From an uncultured Eubacteriales bacterium (lineage in GTDB: Bacteria; Bacillota; Clostridia; Christensenellales; Aristaeellaceae), in assembly GCA_900320085.1 (NCBI GenBank), contig ONRC01000029.1, positions 1 to 34,144 on the forward strand: 34,144 nt of DNA, written 5' to 3'. The notes under the pieces are model-generated. The model worked only from the letters and a program-made list of their open reading frames with translations. It was not told where the DNA came from and did no database searches. Every line of letters begins with the position of its first letter. Position 1 is the stretch's first letter. Both the position numbers and the translations under genes were made by a program. Below, in pieces: positions 1 through 8,123 of this stretch.

Positions 1-60
1 AAAGAGAGTAATCTAATTTCAGGATGAAAAAAGGAAAAACAGTAACCAGTGGCGCACAGT

Positions 61-95
61 AACAGCGGTAAGCGCTGCTGTTCGCCGCTTTTTTA
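61..95 (+). terminator. possible terminator of an upstream gene outside the window
   Basis: The arms AGCGG (64-68) and CCGCT (85-89) can pair, with a small inner AGC/GCT stem, and a run of T follows directly. It lies before the ribosome site of the first gene, so it may end a gene to the left. The stem is short, so this is tentative. Confidence 0.35.
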
Positions 96-129
96 GAGGA
101 TACTACGGATAAACGGAGGAAACAATATC

Positions 130-1431
130 ATGGCCCTGCACGTGATGGAAGAAGCCAACCGCTGTCTGCAATGCAAAAAGCCCCGCTGCCAGGAGGGCTG
201 CCCCATTCATACCAATATCCCGCAGGTGATCCGGCTGCTCAAGGAAGGCAAACTGAACGAGGCGGGCTGGATGCTGTTTGAAAACAACCCGCTCACTACG
301 GTCTGCTCCCTGGTGTGCAACCATGAAAACCAGTGCGAGGGCCACTGCGTGCGCGGCATCAAGGAAGCGCCGGTGCACTTTTCGATCATTGAAAGCTACA
401 TCTCCACCACCTACGCCAATCAGATGGTGAAGGGCCCCGCTCCCTCCAACGGCCGCAAGGCCGCCATCATCGGCGCGGGCCCGGCGGGCCTGACCGTGGC
501 CATCATCCTGGCCCGCTACGGCTACGGCGTGACGATCTTCGACAGCCGGGACAAGATCGGCGGCGTGATGCGCTACGGCATCCCGGACTTCCGCCTGCCC
601 GATTCCGTGCTGGACGATATGGCCTACCGCCACCTGGAATTGAAGGGCATCCGGTTCCGCCCCAACACCTACATCGGCAGCGCCATCACCATTGACGACC
701 TGTTCCGCGACGGCTATCAGAGCGTGTTCGTCGGCGCGGGCCTGTGGAAGCCGCGCAAGCTGAACGTCCGGGGCGAAAGCCTGGGCCACGTCACCTACGC
801 CATCAACTACCTGGCCAGCCCCGCCGCCTTCCGCCTGGGCGAGCGCATCATGGTCATCGGCACCGGCAACAGCGCCATGGACTGCGCCCGCACCGCCATC
901 CGCCACGGCGCGCGCTACGTCAGCTGCGTGAACCTGACCGACACCATCACCGCCAGCCAGTACGAATCCAGCTACGCCAGGCTGGAGGGCGTGGACTTCA
1001 TCTACAACAAGTGCACCCTGGAGATCCGGGAGGACGGCGTGATCCTGGCTGACAGCCACCAGGACGAAAACGGCAAGATCGTTCCGATCCCCGGCACCGA
1101 AAAGCTGTACCCCTGCACCGGCGTGATCGTGGCCGTGAGTCAAGGCGCGGAAAGCAACCTGATTGCCAGCACCAAGGATATCGACACCAGCAAGTCCGGA
1201 TTGCTTTCCGTGGACGCCGATGGCCACACCAGCCGCCCCGGCGTGTTCGCGGCGGGCGATGCCGCCAGCGGCGCGCGCACCGTTGTCGAGGCCGTCGCCA
1301 ACAGCAAGCGCGTGGCAGAGGCCATGCATGAATACATGCAGTCCCTCCCCCTGCCCATCACCACCGATTATCCCGACGCGCCCATCGTTGAAGCCATCGA
1401 CGCCGCCGCCCAGGCGGAGCAGACGCTCTAA
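130..1431 (+). CDS. glutamate synthase small subunit-like NAD(P)-dependent Fe-S/FAD oxidoreductase
   Basis: 433 aa. It belongs to the GltD/NfnB/DPD-type family, in which electrons pass between NAD(P)H, FAD and 4Fe-4S clusters. The N-terminal Fer4_20-type domain shows two cysteine sets (C12, C15, C20, C24 and C59, C63, C69, C73), enough for two clusters. A FAD-binding GAGPAG follows near residues 115-120, then a second nucleotide site (VIGTGNSAMD), and a C-terminal GVFAAGDAASGARTVVEA block that closes the flavin site. The ATG is set by GGAGG at 115-119. The length is close to GltD, but no glutamate synthase large subunit or NfnA-type partner follows: a terminator lies 14 bp downstream. It may therefore work alone or with a partner encoded to the left. 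The substrate is not determined by the sequence. The family call is firm, the exact reaction open. Confidence 0.88.
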   Translation: MALHVMEEANRCLQCKKPRCQEGCPIHTNIPQVIRLLKEGKLNEAGWMLFENNPLTTVCSLVCNHENQCEGHCVRGIKEAPVHFSIIESYISTTYANQMVKGPAPSNGRKAAIIGAGPAGLTVAIILARYGYGVTIFDSRDKIGGVMRYGIPDFRLPDSVLDDMAYRHLELKGIRFRPNTYIGSAITIDDLFRDGYQSVFVGAGLWKPRKLNVRGESLGHVTYAINYLASPAAFRLGERIMVIGTGNSAMDCARTAIRHGARYVSCVNLTDTITASQYESSYARLEGVDFIYNKCTLEIREDGVILADSHQDENGKIVPIPGTEKLYPCTGVIVAVSQGAESNLIASTKDIDTSKSGLLSVDADGHTSRPGVFAAGDAASGARTVVEAVANSKRVAEAMHEYMQSLPLPITTDYPDAPIVEAIDAAAQAEQTL

Positions 1432-1444
1432 TCATCCAGGAATT

Positions 1445-1487
1445 AAAAAAGCGTTTCCAGCCTTTGAATCACTGGAAACGCTTTTTT
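1445..1487. terminator. bidirectional intrinsic terminator
   Basis: A perfect 16-bp inverted repeat has arms 1445-1460 (six A then GCGTTTCCAG) and 1472-1487 (CTGGAAACGC then six T), with an 11-nt loop. T-runs occur on both strands, so it can end the plus-strand oxidoreductase gene and the minus-strand PL26 gene, which converge here. Confidence 0.9.
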
Positions 1488-1527
1488 GTATCACTCATCT
1501 TCTAAAATATTAAAGTGGAACAGTATA

Positions 1528-4101
1528 TTATGCGCCGTACAGACGGTATTCCGGGGGATACTGACGCAGCTGTTCATTCAACTCTGCCAGCGTTTTCGGA
1601 AGGCAGTCCGGAATCAGGTCAGCTGAGACGATGGCTTTCAGGCACCATTGCGCGGTAAAATTGGTCGTGACCCAGGGAATTTCAAGCAAGTCCGCTCCGT
1701 CCTCCCGGGCTGCGTAGGCCACCGGCTGATAGCCCTCCGGATGCTCGGGAGAGTAGAGCAGCGACAGCAGGTTCCGCCAAATAGCGCGCCCCATGGCATC
1801 GTCTTTTCGTTCCTTCGCCGCCCAGGCCTGCATTTCCGCGGAATAGATGGGACTGCCGAACTGCCGGTCTTGCAGCAGGCCGCCCGATTGCCGCTCCCGC
1901 TCCTCCGGAGACAGGAAGAAAAACAGCCCGTTCCGCGCGGTCATATCCGATAAGGCTTTGTTTTGCAGCATATCCGCCGTTTCCAGCCATACCTCCGTCT
2001 CCCCCATGCACGCCTGCAAATGCATTCCGCTGCGGGGGATTTCTCCATTATATTCCAGCTTTCCCGTTTCGGGATCAAAGCCGAACAGCGGCCCGGAGGT
2101 CAATCCCAGCGGCGTTTTTTCCAGAGCGGAAATCCCGGCTTCGATTTTCCCGCGCCAGACAGGGTTCAGCGTGCGTTCGTAAGCGGTCATCCAGTCGGAC
2201 ACCAGCGCCGCCCAATCGGGGCCGGAGCGCAGCTTCAGGCTGCCGTCCTTCGTATACCACGGCATTTCCCGCAGCGCTTCCGCCGCTGAAAGGGTATCCT
2301 CCATGCAGTCGCCGACACGGCGGTCGCCCGTCAGGTAAAACAGTGGCCTGTGATGCCCCGCCATGGACACCCGCGGCTCTTTGCAGGGGCAGCCCCAATG
2401 CCGCACATTATGGCGCGAGCCCAGGCCCTTTCTGGGGCCAAAGTGGCACATATCCACGTCAGCGGCGTGGCGGCTGAGGGCTTCCGCCATGCGGAACACC
2501 CGCTCGCTGCCGGTGCGCAGGAATTGCAGCCACAGCCAATAGGTGGGCGTCAGCTCCGTATTATCCCAGGCGTAGCCGCCCACATCCCAGCGCCACATAT
2601 GGCGGCAGGCTTCGTAGGTATGCATGACATCGCCGTAATTGAACAGCCCATACCAGCTTCTGGCTTCCACCTCAGATTCATAAAAGTCAAAGGCGGCCGA
2701 AATCTGGTCTTCGATCCAGCGGTCCACCTCCGTATCCCGCCGGGGCAGGCTCCAGTAGCCGAACGCTCTGTGCTTATGGTAATATTCCGGGGAAGCCAGA
2801 TAGACCGGGGGCCGCCGGACGCTGTCCGACAGGGCTTTCAGTTCATCATCCGGTACATAGGCGTTTTCCGCGTGAACCGCCACCCGGCACGTGACCGCGA
2901 TCCCGTTTGGATCGGGCAGCATATAGTCGAAGCCCTCATAATTTCCCATGGGATACGTGCGCTGATCATAATGGCGGAAATCGAAGGGCTCGGCCTGCGG
3001 CGCGTAAAACCACACCGTGCAGGCGGTATCATCCCCGGACAGCCGCTCCGTTTCCAGCCCTGCCGGGTGCTTTTCCCAGCATTCCCGCAGATGGAAGCTC
3101 AGGGTCCGTTCCGGGTCGCTGACCGCCAGAACGCCGGGCGCGCGCCTTCCCTGCACGCCGTCCAGCCAGCAGCCTCCCTCCCAGGCTTTCTTGCGAATGC
3201 AGAAGTGAAACGCGGAATCCTGGGTCAGACAAAAATGATCCCACCGAGGCAGGTCCTGTGCGACCGCGTCCCATTCCTCCGTGGCTTCCACGGTTTCGCC
3301 CCGGTTCTGCGCCGCGAGCAGCGCGGGGTCCAGATGCTTTCTCCAGTAAAAGAGCTGCGTCGGATTGTCATGATATACCGCTCCGTCCGTCAGGAACCGG
3401 ATATGCCGCTGATAAGAGCGTCCGCTCAGACGCGTTTCAAACCGAAGCCCCCACCCGGCCAGGCGATCCCATTCCGGTTCGCCCTGAAAGAAAAAGGTAT
3501 CGTCGAACAGGATTTCTCCATCACTCCGAACGCTCATGCGGATGCGGAACGGCATTTTTTCCTGTCCGTCCTCTATATGCACGCCGTCAAACCGGAATAC
3601 CGTTTCCAAAGGCCCGGCGGTTTCCAGCATACGGCAGCGGACTTGGGCCAGGAGGCTCCGGGTTTGAACCGTACAGCCGTCCTCTGCTTCGCTCACATGG
3701 CTCAGCCGCAGCACCGGCGAAACCCGGCCAAACGCTTCCTGCCCTCCTCTCCAGCAATCCGCTGCCAGGAATTCTCCTTCCTTGGGCACCGTCAGGCAGA
3801 TTTCATTACCGCAAACCCTCCAGCCCTCCCGGGTTTCTGTTACCGTTAATCCCTGCGGCATTGCGGCGCTGCCCGGAAGCAGCTCCCCGCCGCGGTTTAT
3901 TTGTTCTGCCCGGGCAATATGGCGGCTCCACTTTACGGAGCCGTCCGGCCAGCGGGCGGTAATTTCGCTTTGCAGCGGAATGGACGCTCCAGCCTCATTG
4001 ATCAGCTGGAACGCGTTTTCCCGCGCTTCGCCGCGCGGCCAGTATCCGCCGAAGGACGCCCAGCCTTTTGCCCGGCGGTTTTCCATCAGGTGTATACGCA
4101 T
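1528..4101 (-). CDS. PL26-type exo-rhamnogalacturonan lyase (PcRGLX/YetA-like)
   Basis: 857 aa, the same length as I recall for Bacillus subtilis YetA. The N-terminal part (MRIHLMENRRAKGWASFGGY, then WPDGSVKW near residue 50) is the RIFT-barrel region of PcRGLX/YetA proteins. The middle and C-terminal parts are rich in W, Y and H (for example the GDVMHTYEACRHMWRWDVGG stretch), as in the toroid domain. The family removes unsaturated disaccharides from rhamnogalacturonan I ends by beta-elimination. There is no signal peptide, so it should act in the cytoplasm on imported oligomers. The frame stays open upstream to 4212, but GGGGAGG lies 8 nt before the ATG at 4101 and a sigma-A promoter follows it upstream, which fixes this start. 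It diverges from a DUF1961 gene, the relative of YesU from the same Bacillus pectin regulon. The catalytic residues were not identified by eye. Confidence 0.82.
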   Translation of the reverse strand: MRIHLMENRRAKGWASFGGYWPRGEARENAFQLINEAGASIPLQSEITARWPDGSVKWSRHIARAEQINRGGELLPGSAAMPQGLTVTETREGWRVCGNEICLTVPKEGEFLAADCWRGGQEAFGRVSPVLRLSHVSEAEDGCTVQTRSLLAQVRCRMLETAGPLETVFRFDGVHIEDGQEKMPFRIRMSVRSDGEILFDDTFFFQGEPEWDRLAGWGLRFETRLSGRSYQRHIRFLTDGAVYHDNPTQLFYWRKHLDPALLAAQNRGETVEATEEWDAVAQDLPRWDHFCLTQDSAFHFCIRKKAWEGGCWLDGVQGRRAPGVLAVSDPERTLSFHLRECWEKHPAGLETERLSGDDTACTVWFYAPQAEPFDFRHYDQRTYPMGNYEGFDYMLPDPNGIAVTCRVAVHAENAYVPDDELKALSDSVRRPPVYLASPEYYHKHRAFGYWSLPRRDTEVDRWIEDQISAAFDFYESEVEARSWYGLFNYGDVMHTYEACRHMWRWDVGGYAWDNTELTPTYWLWLQFLRTGSERVFRMAEALSRHAADVDMCHFGPRKGLGSRHNVRHWGCPCKEPRVSMAGHHRPLFYLTGDRRVGDCMEDTLSAAEALREMPWYTKDGSLKLRSGPDWAALVSDWMTAYERTLNPVWRGKIEAGISALEKTPLGLTSGPLFGFDPETGKLEYNGEIPRSGMHLQACMGETEVWLETADMLQNKALSDMTARNGLFFFLSPEERERQSGGLLQDRQFGSPIYSAEMQAWAAKERKDDAMGRAIWRNLLSLLYSPEHPEGYQPVAYAAREDGADLLEIPWVTTNFTAQWCLKAIVSADLIPDCLPKTLAELNEQLRQYPPEYRLYGA

Positions 4102-4137
4102 GCTTGATTGCCCTCCCCGTATATTCCTTTCTTTCTG

Positions 4138-4166
4138 ATTATACCTGGAAAAACAGCGCGTGACAA
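4138..4166 (-). promoter_or_regulatory. sigma-A promoter of the PL26 gene
   Basis: On the minus strand, TTGTCA (4161-4166) and a perfect TATAAT (4138-4143) are separated by 17 bp, about 37 bp from the start codon. It lies back to back with the control region of the DUF1961 gene, so the two genes may be co-regulated. Confidence 0.8.
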
Positions 4167-4197
4167 CAGAAAAATGCTGGCTTTGCAGATTGTTTCG

Positions 4198-4216
4198 TGG
4201 TATAGTAATCATACCA
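4198..4216 (+). promoter_or_regulatory. extended -10 promoter overlapped by an inverted repeat
   Basis: TGG then TATAGT (4198-4206) is a good extended -10 element for the DUF1961 gene; no convincing -35 is seen. The same bases form one arm of an inverted repeat, TGGTAT (4198-4203) with ATACCA (4211-4216). A protein bound here would cover the -10 and the likely transcription start, so it is a candidate operator. Confidence 0.5.
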
Positions 4217-4237
4217 ATAGAAAAAGGGGGCCATGCT

Positions 4238-4921
4238 TTGAACAGCTTTGACGATTTGCGCGGCGATCTGATCTATGAAAATCCGCTTTCCCGCGCCGAT
4301 GACCTGCGGGATTTTATCCTGGAAGGAAAAGCTCTGACCCGTTTTCCCAACGGCAGGCTGCAATTGGAAAATGCCGAAAGCGCGGAGCTGGGCCAGAAAG
4401 CCAACTATGTTCTTTGGTGCCGAAAGGCTTTTCCAGCGGATATGCTGCTGAGCCTTGACTTTCGCCCGCTTCGGGAGCCGGGCCTGGCCATGCTGTTTTT
4501 CTCCGCCTCCGGCCGGGATGGCCGCGATTTGTTTGATTCCTCCCTTGCTCCCCGCACCGGCGAATATATCCAGTATCACCATGGGGACATCAACGCCTTC
4601 CATCTGTCCTTTTTCCGCCGCAAGGAAAAGGACGAGCGCGCCTTCCACACCTGTAACCTGCGTAAAAGCTATGGCTTCCACCTGGTGGCGCAGGGGGCCG
4701 ACCCCATACCGGACGCGGAGGACGCCGATGGCTTCTACACCCTGACCTTGCTCAAGCGGGGGCCAGATGTGCGGTTTGCCATCAATGGGCTGGAGGTGCT
4801 GAATTTCCATGACGACGGCGTGCAGTACGGCCCCCTGCTGCAGGGCGGCTGCATCGGCCTGCGGCAGCTTGCGCCGATGATCGGCGAGTACGCCAATTTG
4901 CGGGTATACAGCCTCAAATGA
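4238..4921 (+). CDS. DUF1961 family protein (YesU-like)
   Basis: 227 aa, close to the roughly 220 aa of B. subtilis YesU. YesU is a jelly-roll protein of unproven function encoded in the rhamnogalacturonan gene cluster. Family-typical stretches include LSLDFRPLREPGLAMLFFSA, EYIQYHHGDINAFHLSFFRR and FAINGLEVLNFHDDG. I chose the TTG at 4238 because AAAGGGGG ends 7 nt before it and the family alignment begins there (NSFDDLRGDLIYENPL). A start at 4160 would put 26 foreign residues in front and lie upstream of the promoter. There is no signal peptide, so a cytoplasmic role next to PL26 is likely, perhaps carbohydrate binding or an epimerase- or hydrolase-like step. The function is not established. 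Confidence 0.82.
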   Translation: MNSFDDLRGDLIYENPLSRADDLRDFILEGKALTRFPNGRLQLENAESAELGQKANYVLWCRKAFPADMLLSLDFRPLREPGLAMLFFSASGRDGRDLFDSSLAPRTGEYIQYHHGDINAFHLSFFRRKEKDERAFHTCNLRKSYGFHLVAQGADPIPDAEDADGFYTLTLLKRGPDVRFAINGLEVLNFHDDGVQYGPLLQGGCIGLRQLAPMIGEYANLRVYSLK

Positions 4922-4930
4922 CCGCGCAAA

Positions 4931-4971
4931 CAAAAGCGAGGGCTTGCACGTCCCTCGCTTTTTGTTTTTTT
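4931..4971 (+). terminator. intrinsic terminator after the DUF1961 gene
   Basis: The arms AAAAGCGAGGG (4932-4942) and CCCTCGCTTTT (4952-4962) have a 9-nt loop and are followed by a T-rich tract. A weaker T-run on the other strand may also help end the nagA transcript, which converges here. Confidence 0.85.
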
Positions 4972-4980
4972 GTCAAGCGG

Positions 4981-6129
4981 TTATTTTGAATACTTGCACA
5001 CGCCGCGCACGATGGTTTTGAGCACCTGGCAGTCATTGTCGAGCAAGACGATATCGGCGTCCTTGCCAGGCGTGAGGGAACCTTTTTCGCTCCCCATGCC
5101 GATGGATTCCGCCGGGGCCAACGACGCGGCGCGCACGGCCTGCGCCATCGTGACGCCGCCATAGTCGCGGAAATTCCGCACGCCCTGGTTCATACGCAGC
5201 ACGCTGCCCGCGATGGTGCCGTCCAGGAGGCGGCATTCAATGCCCTTGAGCACAAAGGTCTGCCCGCCGTTTTCGTATTCCCCGTCGGGCATCCCGGCGG
5301 AGCGCAGCGCGTCGGTAATGAGTACGAGATGATCGCCTTTGGCTTTGGCCAGCATGGGATAAATGCCCTTATTCACGTGGAAGGTGTCGGCGATCAGTTC
5401 GGTATACACGTCGCTGTTCAGCGCCGCGCCTACCACGCCGGGGTCCCGGTGATGCAGCGGGGTCATGGCGTTGAACAGGTGGGTCGCCCGGGTAACGCCC
5501 AGCCCCACGGCGGTCATGGCCTGGTCAAACGTCGCGCTGCTGTGTCCCATGGAAACGGCGATTTCAGATTGCTGCTTTAAAGTGCGGATGCAGTCGTATC
5601 CCCCCGGCATTTCGGGAGCCAGGGTGATGAGACGCACGATATCGGCGAAGGGCAGCACGCGCTTCGCGTCGGGCGGCAGGATGTATTCCGGGTTCTGGGC
5701 GCCTTTTCGTTCCGGATTGATGAAGGGGCCCTCCAGGTGCACCCCCAGGATCTCCGCGCCGGGGAAATCCGGCTTCCGGCTTTCCTCCGCCAAGGGCCGC
5801 ATATGGCAGCAGACGCTTTTCAGCGTGTCCCAGCCCACGGTCAGCGTGGTTGGCAGGAAGGACGTAACGCCGTTTGTCAGCAATTTTTCGGCCATGCGGC
5901 GCACTCCCTGCGGATCATCGTCGGACACATCGTCGCCGCCGTAGCCGTGAATGTGCACGTCCATCAGGCCGGGGGCCACATACGCTCCCCGGGCGTCGAT
6001 GATTTCCTCCGCCTGACGCCGGGCATCGGCCTCGTCCACTATGCCGATGATCGACTCGTCATACAGCAAAGCCTTGTTCCGCACCTCCGCGTCAGGCAGC
6101 AGGATCCTTCCGTTCACGATCGCCTTCAT
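4981..6129 (-). CDS. nagA: N-acetylglucosamine-6-phosphate deacetylase
   Basis: 382 aa, the usual NagA length. It removes acetate from GlcNAc-6-phosphate, feeding amino-sugar catabolism or cell-wall recycling in the cytoplasm. Visible amidohydrolase features are the metal motif HIH (H59, H61) in APGLMDVHIHGYGG, the substrate/metal block GVHLEGPFINPERKGAQNPE, the GHSSAT and THLFNAM histidines, and the catalytic aspartate in LITDALRSAGMPDG. An in-frame TTG three codons upstream (6138) sits only 2 nt from the GGAAGGAG ribosome site, whereas the ATG at 6129 is 11 nt away, so I prefer the ATG. It is the last gene of a three-gene operon, 45 nt after a HAD phosphatase gene. No glucosamine-6-phosphate deaminase gene (nagB) is present in the window. 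Confidence 0.93.
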   Translation of the reverse strand: MKAIVNGRILLPDAEVRNKALLYDESIIGIVDEADARRQAEEIIDARGAYVAPGLMDVHIHGYGGDDVSDDDPQGVRRMAEKLLTNGVTSFLPTTLTVGWDTLKSVCCHMRPLAEESRKPDFPGAEILGVHLEGPFINPERKGAQNPEYILPPDAKRVLPFADIVRLITLAPEMPGGYDCIRTLKQQSEIAVSMGHSSATFDQAMTAVGLGVTRATHLFNAMTPLHHRDPGVVGAALNSDVYTELIADTFHVNKGIYPMLAKAKGDHLVLITDALRSAGMPDGEYENGGQTFVLKGIECRLLDGTIAGSVLRMNQGVRNFRDYGGVTMAQAVRAASLAPAESIGMGSEKGSLTPGKDADIVLLDNDCQVLKTIVRGVCKYSK

Positions 6130-6174
6130 ACCGTTCAACGCTCCTTCCCATTTGAAACATTTCTCTTTGTCGTA

Positions 6175-7008
6175 TCAAAGCGCCATCCGGATCGCCTCGG
6201 CGCAGCCGTCATGATCATTGTCCGCTGCCACGCGGTCAGCCGCGTCCTTCACATGCCGTGCCGCGTTGCCCATGGCGATGCCCAGCCCGGCGGCGCGAAG
6301 CATGGGTATATCGTTGTCCGCGTCGCCGACCGAGACGCTTTCAGCCGCGGGAATCCCAAGCTCGCCGCACAAACGCAGCAGTCCCGAGCCCTTGTCCACC
6401 CCAGCGGCGGAGCATTCCAGGGATGAAACCTCCGAATAAGCCTTCTCCACCGTCAGGCAGGAAAGTTCCTCCCGCGTGCGCACGCGCTCCGCAGGATCAG
6501 CATGGTACAGGTTGATCTTCAAAAAATCTTCCCGGCAGTTTGCCGCATAGGAATAAATATCCGGCACCAGCGTCATGGCGCGTTCATACAGCGGCCGGTA
6601 GATTTCCATGTGGAAATGATCGAGCCGCGCCATGTGGGACGCTTGAATCACGTCCCGGTCACCGATCACCAGCTGGGGCATCAGGTCTTTCGTCCGCGCC
6701 AGAGCCAGAATCGCGTCCGCGTCGGCCCGCGGGATGCCGTGCAGGGCAAATGCTTTTCCTTTTTGAATGTCATACAGACCGGCCCCGCTGGCATATACCG
6801 CCCACCGGATATCCGGCAGCAGGGGAAAAAACTCTGTCAGTTCAGATACGGCGCGGCCCGTATTGTAAACGATGATTTTGCCTGCTTCTGCGGCCTGGCG
6901 CACCGCGTCGGCGCAGGCGGAAGTAACTTCCTTACGGCTGTTCAGCAGCGTTCCGTCAATGTCCAAAGCAATGATGCGATATGGACTGCTGTTCTTTTCG
7001 TGCCTCAT
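6175..7008 (-). CDS. Cof-type HAD-IIB hydrolase (sugar-phosphate phosphatase-like)
   Basis: 277 aa. Motif I is ALDIDGTLLNS, with the nucleophile D16 and the acid D18. Motif II lies in IIVYNTGR. The C2 cap follows, and motif IV is SVGDADNDIPML near the C-terminus. The family removes phosphate from small molecules such as sugar phosphates or flavin and pyridoxal precursors; the substrate cannot be read from sequence. The start codon overlaps the stop of the gene before it by 4 nt (ATGA), implying translational coupling, and nagA follows after 45 nt. That context favours an amino-sugar or hexose-phosphate substrate, which is an inference only. Confidence 0.88.
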   Translation of the reverse strand: MRHEKNSSPYRIIALDIDGTLLNSRKEVTSACADAVRQAAEAGKIIVYNTGRAVSELTEFFPLLPDIRWAVYASGAGLYDIQKGKAFALHGIPRADADAILALARTKDLMPQLVIGDRDVIQASHMARLDHFHMEIYRPLYERAMTLVPDIYSYAANCREDFLKINLYHADPAERVRTREELSCLTVEKAYSEVSSLECSAAGVDKGSGLLRLCGELGIPAAESVSVGDADNDIPMLRAAGLGIAMGNAARHVKDAADRVAADNDHDGCAEAIRMAL

Positions 7009-7874
7009 TCGACAATCTCCGCCATACCGCGGGCGATCCAGCCTTCTCTGCCATCGTCCAAGCGGATTTTATACCATTTTTCCGCAGCTTCCAACAGTTC
7101 GTACTCCGCCCCGGCTTCCGCAGTACCGAGCGGTTCGCCCTTTGTAGAGGGAATTGCCCGAATGACGGGCGTGCGGGTTTCAGCGATCCGTACCCTCCGA
7201 ACCGAATCCAGCGTTTTTTCCGGTTCAGAAGCCGGTGTCAGCAGGAAATCAGCCTCTGCATCATCAGCCAAATCGGTCTCCGCCGCTTCTGATGGGGCAG
7301 GCGCAGGACTGCCGGAAATCCTGCGGCCGACGGTACAGTTCACCAATTCCAGATACTGTCCCAACTCCAGGTATACCTCGCAGGCAAACTGGAACTCTTC
7401 TTCTCCCGCAATCAGGTGGAATCTACTGTCATCATAGATGCGATAGAAAGAAGTCTCATCAGAACAGCCGATCAGCTCATAAGTCCCCGGTTCAATGTCA
7501 TAGCCGATTTTCAGCGTTCCGCCGTCACCGTCCGGTTCGATCCGGCTGACGCTGTAGAAATCCTCAGCCAGTACCGCGGTGCAGTCGGTCAGCTGCAAAT
7601 AATCGCCTTCCTCTACCGTCAGGATGGCATTGGCGCCGAAAACGCCCTCTGTGATCACATCCAGGCCTTCCTCGTCAATGCTGACAAGGTATTGGGCCTC
7701 ATGACCCTCCGCGCAAAAGAGGATATACTCTCCTTCTTCAAGCTGATCCCCTACGGTATAAGTGCCAGCGCTATATAAATGCATTCCGGTAGAAACGCTT
7801 TTTTCCGCCTTCGCAGCGCCGCACGCGCCCACGAGCACCATTCCCGCGCACAAAACAGCCATGATTCTTTTCAT
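7005..7874 (-). CDS. secreted or lipid-anchored protein with two beta-rich repeats and a C-terminal bacterial SH3 domain
   Basis: 289 aa. The N-terminus (MKRIMAVLCAGMVLVGACGA) is an export signal. VGAC with C18 could be a lipobox; otherwise cleavage after AKA (residue 23) is likely. Two related modules follow, each with a GTY...EGEY/PGTYEL core and ending in an acidic turn plus YLQL/YLELVNCT. The last 65 residues (from RRVRIAETRTPVIRA, with WYKIRLDDGREGWIARG) match bacterial SH3_3 domains, which often bind peptidoglycan. The start is fixed by GAGGAG 7 nt before the ATG; a longer reading frame to 7970 lacks a ribosome site. It leads the operon with the HAD gene and nagA, so a link to cell-wall amino-sugar turnover is plausible but not shown. 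Confidence 0.8.
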   Translation of the reverse strand: MKRIMAVLCAGMVLVGACGAAKAEKSVSTGMHLYSAGTYTVGDQLEEGEYILFCAEGHEAQYLVSIDEEGLDVITEGVFGANAILTVEEGDYLQLTDCTAVLAEDFYSVSRIEPDGDGGTLKIGYDIEPGTYELIGCSDETSFYRIYDDSRFHLIAGEEEFQFACEVYLELGQYLELVNCTVGRRISGSPAPAPSEAAETDLADDAEADFLLTPASEPEKTLDSVRRVRIAETRTPVIRAIPSTKGEPLGTAEAGAEYELLEAAEKWYKIRLDDGREGWIARGMAEIVE

Positions 7875-8004
7875 CGCAAGCTCCTCTGGTGATGAATAGA
7901 AAACCATTTTATACGATTGTATCCTGCGTCGGCCCGAGGAAAGCAAAGTCAGAGCAGGATCAAACAGCATTTGATTTTAAAAAGAACAGCTTTCATCCAT
8001 GGTT

Positions 8005-8033
8005 ATTATAGCCCGAAACCCATAGATTGGCAA
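8005..8033 (-). promoter_or_regulatory. sigma-A promoter of the SH3-HAD-nagA operon
   Basis: TTGCCA (8028-8033) and TATAAT (8005-8010) on the minus strand are 17 bp apart. The untranslated leader would be about 120 nt, running to the ATG at 7874. Confidence 0.78.
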
Positions 8034-8068
8034 GCGCATTTTGTTCGGGCCCGGATATATCACAGGAC

Positions 8069-8110
8069 AAAAAATCCGCCGCCGCTCCATTTGCTGGAGC
8101 CTGCGGCGGA
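8069..8110 (-). terminator. intrinsic terminator of the Gfo/Idh gene
   Basis: On the minus strand TCCGCCGC...GGCTCC pairs with GGAGC...GCGGCGGA across a 7-nt loop, with one mismatch, and is followed by six T. It lies 14 nt after the stop of the oxidoreductase gene. Confidence 0.88.
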
Positions 8111-8123
8111 AGCGATTCATGCA

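Noticed and set aside
4201..4206. A classical -35/-10 pair for the DUF1961 gene
   Set aside because: The nearest TTGCAG is only 12 bp from TATAGT; an extended -10 explains the site better.
4139..4933. A 264-codon minus-strand open frame opposite the DUF1961 gene
   Set aside because: No ribosome site or domain; it crosses two promoters and the DUF1961 gene has clear family motifs.
6129..6138. TTG at 6138 as the start of nagA
   Set aside because: It is only 2 nt from the ribosome site, and the family begins at the ATG at 6129.
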